From Cellulomonas endophytica (GTDB lineage: Bacteria; Actinomycetota; Actinomycetes; Actinomycetales; Cellulomonadaceae): a stretch of DNA of 64,000 nt. Under the pieces are notes generated by a model. The model searched no databases, was not told the origin of the DNA, and saw only the letters and a list, made by a program, of their open reading frames with translations. Below, one piece after another: positions 8,428 through 18,039 of the stretch (the first letter of the stretch is position 1; every line of letters begins with the position of its first letter). The stretch spans positions 42,054-106,053 of the forward strand of contig NZ_RWJX01000006.1 of NCBI RefSeq assembly GCF_004123805.1, read 5' to 3'. A program made the position numbers and the translations under genes.

Positions 8428-10269
8428 TCAGTCGGGGCGGTCGGCGGCCGGGCGCTCGTCGACGTAGAGGGCCTCGACGTCGCCGGCGAAGTCCTTGAGC
8501 ACGGCGGCGCGGCGGACCTTGAGCGACGGGGTCAGGTACCCGTTGGCCTCGGTGAAGTCACCGGGCAGGACGCGGAGCTTGCGGATGGACTCCGCGCGGG
8601 AGACGGCCTCGTTCGCGCGCTCGGCGGCGGCGTCCAGGGACGCGAGGACGCGCGGGTCGGTGCGGGCGGCCTCGACGTCCATCGCCGGCAGCCCCTTGGA
8701 CGCGAGCCACCCGGGCAGCATCTCGGCGTCGAGCGTGACGAGCGCGCCGATGAAGGGCCGCCCGTCGCCCACGACGACGACCTGGCTGACGATGGGGTAC
8801 CCGCGCAGGCGGTCCTCGAGCACGGCGGGGGCGACGTTCTTGCCGCCCGCCGTCACGATGATCTCCTTCTTGCGGCCCGTGATGCGCAGGTAGCCGTCGT
8901 CGTCGAGCGTCCCGAGGTCGCCCGTGCGGAACCAGCCGTCGACGAGGGCCTCGGCCGTCGCCTCGGGCTGGTGGCGGTAGCCACGGAAGACGTGCGGGCC
9001 GCGGACGAGGATCTCGCCCGCGTCGTCGATCCGCAGCGCGGTGGCGGGGAAGGCCGGGCCGACGGTGCCGATCTTCGTCAGCGCCGGGCGGTTCACCGCG
9101 GTGGGCGCGGTCGTCTCCGTCAGGCCGTAGCCCTCGAGGACCTTCAGGCCCACGCCCCGGTAGAAGTGGCCGAGCCGTTCGCCCAGGGGTGCGCCGCCGG
9201 AGACGGCCCACTCGCACCGGCCGCCGAGGGTCGCCCGCAGCTTCGACAGCACGAGCCGGTCGGCCAGCGCGTGCTGCGCCCGCAGCCGCGCGGAGGGCCG
9301 GCCGCCGTCCTCCTGCGCGCGCGAGTACGCGGTGGCGACGTTCGCGGCCCAGCGGAAGACCTTGAGCTTCCCGCCGGCGCCGGCCTTCTGCTCAGCCGAG
9401 TTGTAGACCTTCTCGAAGACCCGCGGGACGGCCAGGAGGAACGTGGGGCGGAACGAGCCCAGGTCCGCCACCAGGTGCTTCGCGTCCGGCGCGTGGCCGA
9501 GCACGGCGCGCGAGGGCACGCACAGCACCTCGATGAAACGCGCGAAGACGTGCGCCAGCGGCATGAAGAGCAGGGTGCGGGCACCGGGCGTCGAGACGAC
9601 CTCCCCGAGGCCGGCGGCGCCGTTGAGCGCGAGCGCGACGAAGTTGCCGTGCGTGAGCTCGACGCCCTTGGGACGGCCCGTCGTGCCCGAGGTGTAGATG
9701 ATCGTCGCGAGGTCGTCGCCGCGGGCGAGGCCGCCGCGGCGCACGACCTCGTCGTCCGTCACGCCCGCCGCGCGGCCGCGCTCCACGAGCGTGCCGACCG
9801 CGCCCTCGTCGAGCACGAGCACCTCGGTGAGCCCCGGCAGGTCGTCCCGCACCTGCGCGACGGTGGCGGCGTGGCGGGCGGTCTCGACCACCGCGAGCCG
9901 GGCGCCGGCGTCCGCGGCGATCCAGCGGACCTGCTCCGCCGACGAGCTCTCGTACACCGGCACCCCGACGGCGCCCGCGGCCCAGACCGCGAAGTCGACG
10001 AGCGTCCACTCGTAGCGGGTGCGCGACATGATCGCCACGCGGTCGCCCGGGGCGACGCCCGAGGCGACGAGCCCCTTCGCCAGCGCCCGCACCTCGGCGA
10101 CGAACTCCTCGACGAGGACGGGCGTCCACGCGTCCGCGTCCGCGCCGCCGCCGCCGCGGCGCTCGGCGAAGACGCCCCGGGCGTCGTCGGCCAGGCGCTG
10201 CGCCAGGAGGCCCGGGATCGACAGGGCGGCGTCGGGGACGACGAGCGTCTCGGAGACGGCTTCACGCAT
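8428..10269 (-). CDS. Long-chain acyl-CoA synthetase (AMP-forming), FadD15-like
   Basis: 613 residues, ATG at 10269. ANL-superfamily ligase that adenylates a fatty acid and passes it to CoA. The P-loop TSGTTGRPKG is at 193-202, followed by the LEGYGLTETTAP core motif, the GDLGTLDDDGYL hinge aspartate and a C-terminal GRKKEIIVTAGGKNVAP, all in order. Alignment pattern (VPVYESSSAEQ, SRTRYEWTLVDFA) is that of actinobacterial FadD15-type ligases. It lies 41 nt downstream of valS on the same strand and is probably co-transcribed; the acyl substrate is unknown. Confidence 0.88.
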   Translation of the reverse strand: MREAVSETLVVPDAALSIPGLLAQRLADDARGVFAERRGGGGADADAWTPVLVEEFVAEVRALAKGLVASGVAPGDRVAIMSRTRYEWTLVDFAVWAAGAVGVPVYESSSAEQVRWIAADAGARLAVVETARHAATVAQVRDDLPGLTEVLVLDEGAVGTLVERGRAAGVTDDEVVRRGGLARGDDLATIIYTSGTTGRPKGVELTHGNFVALALNGAAGLGEVVSTPGARTLLFMPLAHVFARFIEVLCVPSRAVLGHAPDAKHLVADLGSFRPTFLLAVPRVFEKVYNSAEQKAGAGGKLKVFRWAANVATAYSRAQEDGGRPSARLRAQHALADRLVLSKLRATLGGRCEWAVSGGAPLGERLGHFYRGVGLKVLEGYGLTETTAPTAVNRPALTKIGTVGPAFPATALRIDDAGEILVRGPHVFRGYRHQPEATAEALVDGWFRTGDLGTLDDDGYLRITGRKKEIIVTAGGKNVAPAVLEDRLRGYPIVSQVVVVGDGRPFIGALVTLDAEMLPGWLASKGLPAMDVEAARTDPRVLASLDAAAERANEAVSRAESIRKLRVLPGDFTEANGYLTPSLKVRRAAVLKDFAGDVEALYVDERPAADRPD

Positions 10270-10310
10270 CGGTGCGGGGCTCCCGGGTCGGGGGTGGGGC
10301 GGCGGCGGGG

Positions 10311-13004
10311 TCAGCGGGTTCCGGCGTCGGCGGGCAGGACCAGGCGGGCGTCCTGCGCCACGACGCCCTCGGCGCCCTCCGGCGCGACGGCGAGCCCGAG
10401 GGTGCCGGTGACGCGGCCGGCGGCCCGGACGTCGGAGAGGGCCGCCTCGACGCCGTCGCGCAGGGCGGCGGGCACCACGAGGACGGCGTGCTCGATCTCC
10501 GTGCGCATGGAGACCTTCGCCTCCGACTTCACCTTGCGCAGGGCCGCCAGGGCGGACCCGGCGGCGCCGACCACGGCCGGCACGGCGTCGCCGGCCCCCG
10601 TGCGCAGGCCCGCGGACGTCGGCCACGGCGCGCGGTGCACCGAGCCCTCCCGCCACCAGGACCACACCTCCTCCGTGGCGAACGGCAGCACGGGTGCGAA
10701 CAGGCGCAGCAGCGCGTCGAGCGCGAGCCCGAGCGCGGCGCGCGCCGACGCCGTGCCGGCGCCGACCTCGCCCTCGGCGTCGCCCGCCCCGTAGGCGCGG
10801 TCCTTCACGAGCTCGAGGTAGTCGTCGCAGAACGTCCAGAAGAACGTCTCGGTGAGCTCGAGCGCGCGGGTGTGGTCGTACGCCTCGAGCGCGGCGGTGG
10901 CCGCGTCGACGACGTCCGCCAGCCCCGCGAGCATCGCGCGGTCGAGCGGGTCCACGACGAGGGCCGGGTCCAGCACCACGGGCTCGTCGGGCGCGCCGAA
11001 CGACAGCGCGAACTTCGAGGCGTTGAGGACCTTGATGGCCAGGCGGCGACCGATCTTCATCTGCCCGACCTCGAAGGCCGCGTCCGTGCCGAGCCGCGCG
11101 GAGGCGGCCCAGTACCGCACCGCGTCGGAGCCGTGCTCCTCGAGCAGCCCCATCGGCGTCACGACGTTGCCCTTGGACTTCGACATCTTCTTGCGGTCGG
11201 GGTCGAGGATCCAGCCGCTGATCGCCGCGTCCGACCAGGGCAGCGAGCCGTGCTCCAGGTGCGAGCGCACCACGGTGGAGAACAGCCAGGTGCGGATGAT
11301 GTCCTGCCCCTGGGGCCGCAGGTCCATGGGGAAGACCCGCGCGAACAGGTCGGGGTCCGTCCGCCAGCCGCCGGCGATCTGCGGCGTGAGGGAGCTCGTC
11401 GCCCACGTGTCCATGATGTCCGGGTCGCCGACGAAGCCGCCGGGCACGCCCCGCTGGTCCTCCGTGTACGCCGCGGGCACGTCGGAGGAGGGGTCGACGG
11501 GCAGCGCGTCCTCGCCGGGCAGCAGCGGGGCGTCGTGGCGCACCTCGCCGTGCTCGTCGAGCGGGTACCAGACGGGGAACGGCACGCCGAAGAACCGCTG
11601 CCGGGAGACGAGCCAGTCGCCGTTGAGGCCGCCGACCCAGTTCTCGTAGCGGACCTTCATGAAGTCGGGGTGGAAGTCCAGCTCCGTGCCGCGGGCGAGC
11701 AGCTCGGCCCGCAGCGCCTCGTCGCGGCCGCCGTTGCCGATGTACCACTGGCGGCTCGTGACGATCTCGAGGGGCTTGTCGCCCTTCTCGAAGAAGTTCG
11801 CCTTGCGCTGCGTGGCCACGGGCTCGCCGTCGAGGTCGCCCGTCTCGCGCAGCCCGGCGACGACGGCCTCGCGCGCGGAGAAGGTCGTCTTCCCGGCGAC
11901 GGCGGCGTAGCGCTCCCGGCCCTCGTCCGTGGCGATCCAGTCGGGGGTGTCGCGCAGGATCCGGCCGTCGCGGCCGAGCACCGAGCGCGTCGGCAGGTCG
12001 AGCTCGCGCCACCACTGGACGTCGGTGAGGTCGCCGAACGTGCAGCACATCGCGATGCCGGCGCCCTTGTCGGGCTCCGCGGCCGGGTGCGCGAGCACGG
12101 GCACCTCCACGCCGAACAGCGGCGTCCGGACCGTGGTGCCGAACAGGTCGCGGTAGCGCTCGTCGTCGGGGTGGGCGACGAGGGCCACGCACGCGGGCAG
12201 CAGCTCCGGGCGCGTGGTCTCGATGTGGACCGCGCCCGTGCCGTCCGTGCGGTGGAACGCGACGCGGTGGAAGGCGCCGGGGTAGTCGCGGGCCTCGAGC
12301 TCGGCCTGCGCGACGGCCGTCTGGAACGTCACGTCCCACAGGCCCGGCGCCTCGGCCTGGTACGCCTCGCCGCGGGCGAGGTTGCGCAGGAACGCCTGCT
12401 GGGCGACCGCGCGGGCCTCGGCGGAGATCGTCTGGTAGGTCATGCCCCAGTCGACGGACAGCCCCAGGCGCCGCCACAGGGCCTCGAACTGGACCTCGTC
12501 CTCGGCCGTGAGGCGCTCGCAGAGCTCGACGAAGTTCCGGCGGCTGATCGGCACCTGGTCCGCGGCGCGCACGCTCTTGCCCTCCGCGCCCTGCAGGGGC
12601 GGCTCGAAGGCGGGGTCGTACGGCAGGGAGGGGTCGCAGCGCACGCCGTAGTAGTTCTGCACCCGGCGCTCGGTGGGCAGGCCGTTGTCGTCCCAGCCCA
12701 TGGGGTAGAAGACCTCGGCGCCGCGCATGCGGCGGAACCGGGCGACGACGTCCGTGTGGGTGTAGCTGAAGACGTGGCCGACGTGCAGGGAGCCGGAGAC
12801 GGTCGGCGGCGGGGTGTCGATGGAGAACACCTGGGCGCGCTCGGCGGTCCGGTCGAAGGCGTAGAGGCCCTCGGCCGTCCAGCGGCCGTCCCAGCGCTCC
12901 TCGATCCCGTCGAGGGAGACGCGGTCCGGCACGGACCGCCCCGGTACCGCGGTGCCGGGGGCGGCGGCCGGGGCGGACGGGGCGGAGGGGAGGTGATCGG
13001 ACAT
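10311..13004 (-). CDS. valS: Valine--tRNA ligase
   Basis: 897 residues. Class I synthetase with the HIGH motif as HVGH at 74-77 (SGSLHVGHVFSYTHTD) and KMSKS at 606-610 (DRKKMSKSKGNV); a CP1 editing region separates them and the tail carries an arginine-rich anticodon-binding domain. The start ATG at 13004 is chosen over ATG 13013 because GGGAGG is 9 nt before the first and abuts the second. First ~30 residues are Pro/Ala-rich. Divergent from the SDR gene; no T-box was seen in the 229-nt space. Confidence 0.95.
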   Translation of the reverse strand: MSDHLPSAPSAPAAAPGTAVPGRSVPDRVSLDGIEERWDGRWTAEGLYAFDRTAERAQVFSIDTPPPTVSGSLHVGHVFSYTHTDVVARFRRMRGAEVFYPMGWDDNGLPTERRVQNYYGVRCDPSLPYDPAFEPPLQGAEGKSVRAADQVPISRRNFVELCERLTAEDEVQFEALWRRLGLSVDWGMTYQTISAEARAVAQQAFLRNLARGEAYQAEAPGLWDVTFQTAVAQAELEARDYPGAFHRVAFHRTDGTGAVHIETTRPELLPACVALVAHPDDERYRDLFGTTVRTPLFGVEVPVLAHPAAEPDKGAGIAMCCTFGDLTDVQWWRELDLPTRSVLGRDGRILRDTPDWIATDEGRERYAAVAGKTTFSAREAVVAGLRETGDLDGEPVATQRKANFFEKGDKPLEIVTSRQWYIGNGGRDEALRAELLARGTELDFHPDFMKVRYENWVGGLNGDWLVSRQRFFGVPFPVWYPLDEHGEVRHDAPLLPGEDALPVDPSSDVPAAYTEDQRGVPGGFVGDPDIMDTWATSSLTPQIAGGWRTDPDLFARVFPMDLRPQGQDIIRTWLFSTVVRSHLEHGSLPWSDAAISGWILDPDRKKMSKSKGNVVTPMGLLEEHGSDAVRYWAASARLGTDAAFEVGQMKIGRRLAIKVLNASKFALSFGAPDEPVVLDPALVVDPLDRAMLAGLADVVDAATAALEAYDHTRALELTETFFWTFCDDYLELVKDRAYGAGDAEGEVGAGTASARAALGLALDALLRLFAPVLPFATEEVWSWWREGSVHRAPWPTSAGLRTGAGDAVPAVVGAAGSALAALRKVKSEAKVSMRTEIEHAVLVVPAALRDGVEAALSDVRAAGRVTGTLGLAVAPEGAEGVVAQDARLVLPADAGTR

Positions 13005-13233
13005 GGGCGCCATCCTCCCAGATCCGGCGGGTCGTCCCGGTGCCGTCGCTCCTGCGCCGGCGTTCCCCGCCGGCGGTCCCCGGGCCGGCGGCCTGCGGGC
13101 CGGCGTTCCTGTGCCGGGGCTGCGGCGGCGCGCACCCGCGCTGGCCGGGGGCGGCGGGGACGCCCACGATGGCGGCGGGCCGTCCGGCCCGTTACGACGG
13201 GGCCGCCGGCCGGCGGCGGAGGGCGGGGTCGAC

Positions 13234-13938
13234 GTGGCGGACCTGACGGGGCGGCGCGTGCTGGTCACCGGCGGCAGCGGGGGGCTCGGGTCGCGGGTGG
13301 CGGCGCGGCTGGCGGGGGCCGGCGCGCGGCTCGCCCTCGTCGCCCGGGACGCGGACCGCCTGGCCGCCGCGGCGCCCGAGGGGGCCACCCTGCTGCCCGC
13401 CGACCTGCGGCGGCCGGAGGAGCCCGCCCGCGTCGTGGCCGCGGCGGTGGAGGCCCTCGGCGGTCTCGACGCGGTGGTCGTGGCGCACGGGGTGGTGGCG
13501 TTCGGGGCCGTGGAGGACCTGGACGCGGCGACGCTGGCCACGCTCTTCGCGACGAACGCGCTCTCGCCCGCGCTGCTGCTGGCGGCCGCGGTGCCGCACC
13601 TCGTCGCGTCGGCGGAGGCGGGGCGCACGCCCGTGGTGCTGCACGTGTCCGCCGTCGTCGCCGAGCGTCCGACCGCCGGCATGGCCGCCTACAGCGCGAG
13701 CAAGGCGGCGCTCACAGCCCTCGACGCCGCCGCGGCCCGCGAGCTGCGCCGCCGCGGGGTGCGCGTGGTCGACGCCCGGCCCCCGCACACCGGGACGGGC
13801 CTGGCCGAGCGGCCGCTGACGGGCACCGCCCCCGCGCTGGGCGCGGGGCTGGACCCGGACGCGGTGGCCGACCGCCTCGTCCGGGCCCTCGTCGACGACG
13901 AGCGCGACCTGCCGGCCTCGGCGTTCGACGCGGGCTGA
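13234..13938 (+). CDS. Short-chain dehydrogenase/reductase
   Basis: 234 residues, GTG start with CGGAGGG about 10 nt upstream (the reading frame stays open far upstream into the valS promoter, where no start has support). Classical SDR: NAD(P)-binding TGGSGGLG at 12-19, catalytic Ser139, Tyr153 and Lys157 (YSASK). Substrate is not predictable; the HTGTGLAERPLTG substrate loop replaces the usual PG motif with PPHTG, as in the small DltE-like SDRs. It is 174 nt before the NRPS gene in the same direction. Confidence 0.82.
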   Translation: MADLTGRRVLVTGGSGGLGSRVAARLAGAGARLALVARDADRLAAAAPEGATLLPADLRRPEEPARVVAAAVEALGGLDAVVVAHGVVAFGAVEDLDAATLATLFATNALSPALLLAAAVPHLVASAEAGRTPVVLHVSAVVAERPTAGMAAYSASKAALTALDAAAARELRRRGVRVVDARPPHTGTGLAERPLTGTAPALGAGLDPDAVADRLVRALVDDERDLPASAFDAG

Positions 13939-14112
13939 CGCGCCGCTGCCCCCGGCCTCCGGTCCGGCCGTCCCGTCCCTGGACACGTCGGAACCGGCGC
14001 CCCGGGCCTGGCAGGATCGGCGCCGGTCGCGCCGCACGGCGGGCCGGGCCGTCGCGGGACGGGGCGGAGGCCAGCACCCGACGGCCCCGGGGGACGCCGG
14101 GGGGACGGACCG

Positions 14113-17100
14113 ATGGACGAGGGCCTGCGACGCGCCCACCGCGCGCCCGACGCGCGCACGCTCGTCGACGTCCTGACGGCGACCGCCGCGGCGCACCCGC
14201 ACGCGCCGGCGCTCGACGACGGCACGACCGCGCTGAGCTACGCCGAGCTCGAGCTCGTCGTGGGTGCGGCGGCCGCGGGGCTGGCCGCCGAGGGCGTGCG
14301 GCGGGGGGACCGCGTCGGCGTCCGCATCCCGTCCGGGACCGTGGAGCTCTACGCGGCCGTGCTGGCCGTCCTGCGCGCGGGCGCCGCGTACGTGCCCGTG
14401 GACGCCGACGACCCCGACGAGCGGGCGCGGACGGTCTTCGACGAGGCCGGCGTCGTGCGCGTCCTCGGCGCGGACGACCTGTCCCTCCTCGCGGCGGCGG
14501 GTGAGGGCACAGCCCTGCCCCCGCACCCGGGGCTCGACGACGACGCCTGGATCATCTTCACCTCCGGCTCCACCGGCCTGCCCAAGGGCGTCGCGGTGAC
14601 CCACCGGTCCGCGGCGGCCTTCGTCGACGCCGAGGCGCGGCTGTTCCTCCAGGGCACCCCGCTCGGCCCGGGGGACCGGGTGCTCGCCGGGCTCTCGGTC
14701 GCCTTCGACGCCTCCTGCGAGGAGATGTGGCTGGCGTGGGGGCACGGCGCGTGCCTCGTGCCCGCCCCCCGGGCGCTCGTGCGCAGCGGCGTCGACCTCG
14801 GCCCCTGGCTCGTCACGCAGGGCGTCACCGTCATCTCGACCGTGCCGACGCTGGCGGGGCTCTGGCGCCCGGACGAGCTCGAGGCCGTCCGGCTGCTCGT
14901 CTTCGGCGGCGAGGCGTGCCCGCCCGAGCTCGCCGCCCGGCTCGTCGCGCCCGACCGGGAGGTCTGGAACACGTACGGGCCCACGGAGGCGACCGTCGTG
15001 GCGTGCGCCGCGCCCCTGACGGGCAGCGGCACCGTGCGCATCGGGCACGCGCTCGACGGCTGGGACCTGGAGGTGCTCGCCCCCGACGGCACGCCCGTGC
15101 CGCCCGGCGGGGTGGGCGAGCTCGTCATCGGCGGCGTCGGCCTGGCCCGCTACCTCGACGCGACGAAGGACGCCGCCGCCTACGCGCCGCTGCCGCAGCT
15201 CGGCTGGGAGCGCGCGTACCGCTCCGGCGACCTCGTCCGGGCCGACCCCGAGGGCCTCGTCTTCGTCGGGCGGGCCGACGACCAGGTCAAGGTCGGCGGC
15301 CGGCGCATCGAGCTCGGCGAGGTCGACGCGGCGCTGCTGGCCGTGCCCGGGGTCGCCGCCGCGGCCGCCGCGGTCCGCACCACGCCGGCGGGCACCGCCG
15401 TGCTCGTCGGGTACCTCGTGCCCGCCGACGGGCCGCTGGACCTCGCGGCGGCCCGCGCCGTGCTGGCCGGGCGGCTGCCGGCCGCCCTCGTCCCGCTGCT
15501 GGCCGCCGTGGAGGCGCTGCCCACGCGCGGGTCCGGCAAGGTCGACCGGGCGGCGCTGCCGTGGCCGCTGCCCGGCGCGCCGGCCACCGCGGGCGACGCC
15601 CCCGCCGCGCCGCTCGGCCCGACCGCCGCCTGGGTCGCGCCGCGCTGGACCGCCGCCCTCGGCACGCCCGTGGCCGGGCCCGACGAGGACTTCTTCCTCG
15701 CCGGCGGCGGCAGCCTCGTGGCGGCGCAGCTCGTCGCGGCGCTGCGCGAGCGGTGGCCGACCGTCACGGTCGCGGACGTCTACGAGCACCCGCGCCTGGG
15801 CGCCCTGGCCGACCGCCTCGACGAGCTCGCGCCCGCCGCCGGGACGGTGACCGGCCCGTCCGCGACGCCCGGGCCCGTGCCCGCGCACGTGCCGTGGGTG
15901 CAGGCGGCGCTCGGCCTCGTCCCCGCCGCCCTCGTCGGGGCGCGCTGGCTCACCTGGGCGCTGGCGGTCGTCGCGCTCCTCGACGCCCTGGGGCGGCACC
16001 CCGCGTGGCTGCCGGCCGTCCCCGGAGCGCTGCCCGCCGCGCTCGTCGGCTGGGTGCTCCTCGTCAGCCCGCTCGGCCGCATGGGCACCTCCGTGCTCGT
16101 CGCGCGGACCCTGCTGCGGGGGCTGCGGCCCGGCTCCTACCCCCGCGGTGGCGTCGTGCACCTGCGGCTGTGGTTCACGGAGCAGTGGGTGCGGGCCGCC
16201 GGCGCGGAGGGCCTGTCCTGCGCGCCCTGGACCGCCGCCTACGCCCGGGCGCTGGGCGCCCGCGTCGGCCGCGACGTCGACCTGCACACGGCGCCGCCGG
16301 TCACGGGCCTGCTCGTGCTCGGCGACGCGTGCGCCGTGGAGCCCGAGGTGGACCTGCGCGGCCACTGGGTCGACGGCGACGTGCTGCGCGTGGGCCGGGT
16401 GCGGGTCGACCGGCGCGCGACCGTCGGGGCGCGCACGACGCTGGCCCCGGGCACGCGCGTGGGGGAGGGCGCCGAGGTCGGGGCCGGCTCCGCGGTGCTC
16501 GGGCACGTGCCGCCTGGAGAGCGCTGGGTCGGCTCGCCGGCCCGGCTCGACGGCCCCGCCCGCGAGCACTGGCCCCGCACCTCCGCCCCGCGCGCCCGGG
16601 CGTGGGTGCTGGGCTACGGCGTCGGCGCCTCGGTCCTGGCCGCGGTGCCGCTCGGCGCGGCGGCGGCGGGGCTCGTCGTCCTCCTGGCGCTGGGCGGCCT
16701 GCTCGATCCCGCGGTGACGGACCCCGCGGACGCCCTGCGGCGGGCCCTGCTCGCGGCCCCCGCGGCGGCGGCGACGGCCTTCGTGCTGCACGCCCTCGTC
16801 GTCCTCGCGGTCGTCCGGCCGCTCGGCCGCGCCACCACGGAGGGCTACCACCCCGTCCGCAGCCGCGCCGGGTGGGCCGTCTGGGCCACGCTCCGGCTGC
16901 TCGACGAGGCGCGCACCGCCCTCTTCCCGATCTACTCCAGCGCGCTGACCCCCGCCTGGCTGCGGGCGCTGGGCGCGGACGTCGGCCGGGACGTGGAGGC
17001 CTCGACCGCGCTGCTGCTGCCGCGCATGACGACCGTCGGCGCCGGGGCCTTCCTCGCCGACGACACGCTGCTGGCGTCCTACGAGCTCGGCCGCGGCTGG

Positions 17101-18039
17101 ATGCGCATCGCGCCCAGCGTGGTGGGCAAGCGCGCCTTCCTCGGCAACTCCGGGATGATCGGGCCGGGCCGCAAGGTGCCCAAGCGCGGGCTGGTCGCCG
17201 TGCTGTCGACCACGCCGCGGACCGCGCGCAAGGGCCAGTCCTTCGTCGGGTCGCCGCCCGTGCGGCTGCGCCGGACCGCCGGGGACGCCGACGCGACCCG
17301 GACGTTCGCCCCGCCGGCGCGGCTGCGGGTGGCGCGGGCGCTCGTCGAGGCGTGCCGGGCCGTGCCCGTCGTGCTCTCCGCCGCGCTGGCCGTGGCCGTG
17401 CTCGGCGTGCTGGCGGCGCTGGCGGCCGGGCGGGGGATCGGCACGGCCCTGCTGCTGGCCGGGCCGGTGGTCCTCGGCGCGGCCGCCGTGGCGTGCGCGC
17501 TGGCGACCACCGCGAAGTGGCTCCTCGTCGGGCGGCACCGCGTGGCCGAGCACCCGCTGTGGAGCGCGCGGGTGTGGCTCGACGAGCTGGCCGACACCTT
17601 CGTCGAGCAGCTCGCCGTGCCCTGGCTCGGGCCGGCGGCCGCCGGGTCGCCCGCGCTCACGTGGTGGCTGCGCAGCCTGGGGGCCCGCATCGGGCGGGGC
17701 ACCTGGTGCGAGACGTACTGGCTGCCCGAGGCGGACCTGGTCGAGCTCGGCGCCGGCGCGACGGTCAACCGCGGCTGCGTGCTGCAGACGCACCTCTTCC
17801 ACGACCGGGTCCTCAGCACGGGGACCGTCCGCCTCGGGGCCGGTGCCGGCATGGGCCCGCACGGGGTCGTCCTGCCGGCCGCCGAGCTCGGCGCCGGGAC
17901 GCTCGTCGGGCCCGCGTCCCTCGTGCTGCGCGGCGACCGCCTGCCCCCGGGGACGCGCTGGACGGGCAACCCGGTGGCGCCGGACGGCCGGGCGGCGGGG
18001 CTCCCGGTGGCGCCCGTCGCCCCCGTCGGGGCACGGTGA
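14113..18039 (+). CDS. Pls-type single-module NRPS (amino-acid isopeptide polymer synthetase)
   Basis: 1308 residues, start ATG after GGGGGGACGG. Order of domains: adenylation (about 20-485), peptidyl carrier (about 505-575, Ser534 in GGGSL), then ~730 residues of alternating membrane helices and three left-handed beta-helix/tunnel-like soluble domains (about 600-1300). This is the layout and length of epsilon-poly-L-lysine synthetase Pls (Streptomyces albulus, 1319 residues), which polymerises one amino acid through its side-chain amine without condensation or thioesterase domains. Pocket residues by alignment to GrsA: Asp199, Ala200, Glu203, Ser242, Val263, Gly265, Thr287, Val295, Val296, Lys476. 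Glu203 (GrsA 239) is acidic, as in lysine/ornithine pockets. A-domain motifs TSGSTGLPKG, YGPTE, YRSGD and GSGKVDR are intact. The M1 peptidase gene overlaps its stop. Product identity is inferred. Confidence 0.87.
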   Translation: MDEGLRRAHRAPDARTLVDVLTATAAAHPHAPALDDGTTALSYAELELVVGAAAAGLAAEGVRRGDRVGVRIPSGTVELYAAVLAVLRAGAAYVPVDADDPDERARTVFDEAGVVRVLGADDLSLLAAAGEGTALPPHPGLDDDAWIIFTSGSTGLPKGVAVTHRSAAAFVDAEARLFLQGTPLGPGDRVLAGLSVAFDASCEEMWLAWGHGACLVPAPRALVRSGVDLGPWLVTQGVTVISTVPTLAGLWRPDELEAVRLLVFGGEACPPELAARLVAPDREVWNTYGPTEATVVACAAPLTGSGTVRIGHALDGWDLEVLAPDGTPVPPGGVGELVIGGVGLARYLDATKDAAAYAPLPQLGWERAYRSGDLVRADPEGLVFVGRADDQVKVGGRRIELGEVDAALLAVPGVAAAAAAVRTTPAGTAVLVGYLVPADGPLDLAAARAVLAGRLPAALVPLLAAVEALPTRGSGKVDRAALPWPLPGAPATAGDAPAAPLGPTAAWVAPRWTAALGTPVAGPDEDFFLAGGGSLVAAQLVAALRERWPTVTVADVYEHPRLGALADRLDELAPAAGTVTGPSATPGPVPAHVPWVQAALGLVPAALVGARWLTWALAVVALLDALGRHPAWLPAVPGALPAALVGWVLLVSPLGRMGTSVLVARTLLRGLRPGSYPRGGVVHLRLWFTEQWVRAAGAEGLSCAPWTAAYARALGARVGRDVDLHTAPPVTGLLVLGDACAVEPEVDLRGHWVDGDVLRVGRVRVDRRATVGARTTLAPGTRVGEGAEVGAGSAVLGHVPPGERWVGSPARLDGPAREHWPRTSAPRARAWVLGYGVGASVLAAVPLGAAAAGLVVLLALGGLLDPAVTDPADALRRALLAAPAAAATAFVLHALVVLAVVRPLGRATTEGYHPVRSRAGWAVWATLRLLDEARTALFPIYSSALTPAWLRALGADVGRDVEASTALLLPRMTTVGAGAFLADDTLLASYELGRGWMRIAPSVVGKRAFLGNSGMIGPGRKVPKRGLVAVLSTTPRTARKGQSFVGSPPVRLRRTAGDADATRTFAPPARLRVARALVEACRAVPVVLSAALAVAVLGVLAALAAGRGIGTALLLAGPVVLGAAAVACALATTAKWLLVGRHRVAEHPLWSARVWLDELADTFVEQLAVPWLGPAAAGSPALTWWLRSLGARIGRGTWCETYWLPEADLVELGAGATVNRGCVLQTHLFHDRVLSTGTVRLGAGAGMGPHGVVLPAAELGAGTLVGPASLVLRGDRLPPGTRWTGNPVAPDGRAAGLPVAPVAPVGAR

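Noticed and set aside
13192..17862. 1556-codon minus-strand frame opposite the NRPS
   Set aside because: Pure codon-bias shadow: low-complexity Arg/Gly/His translation without motif or ribosome-binding site.
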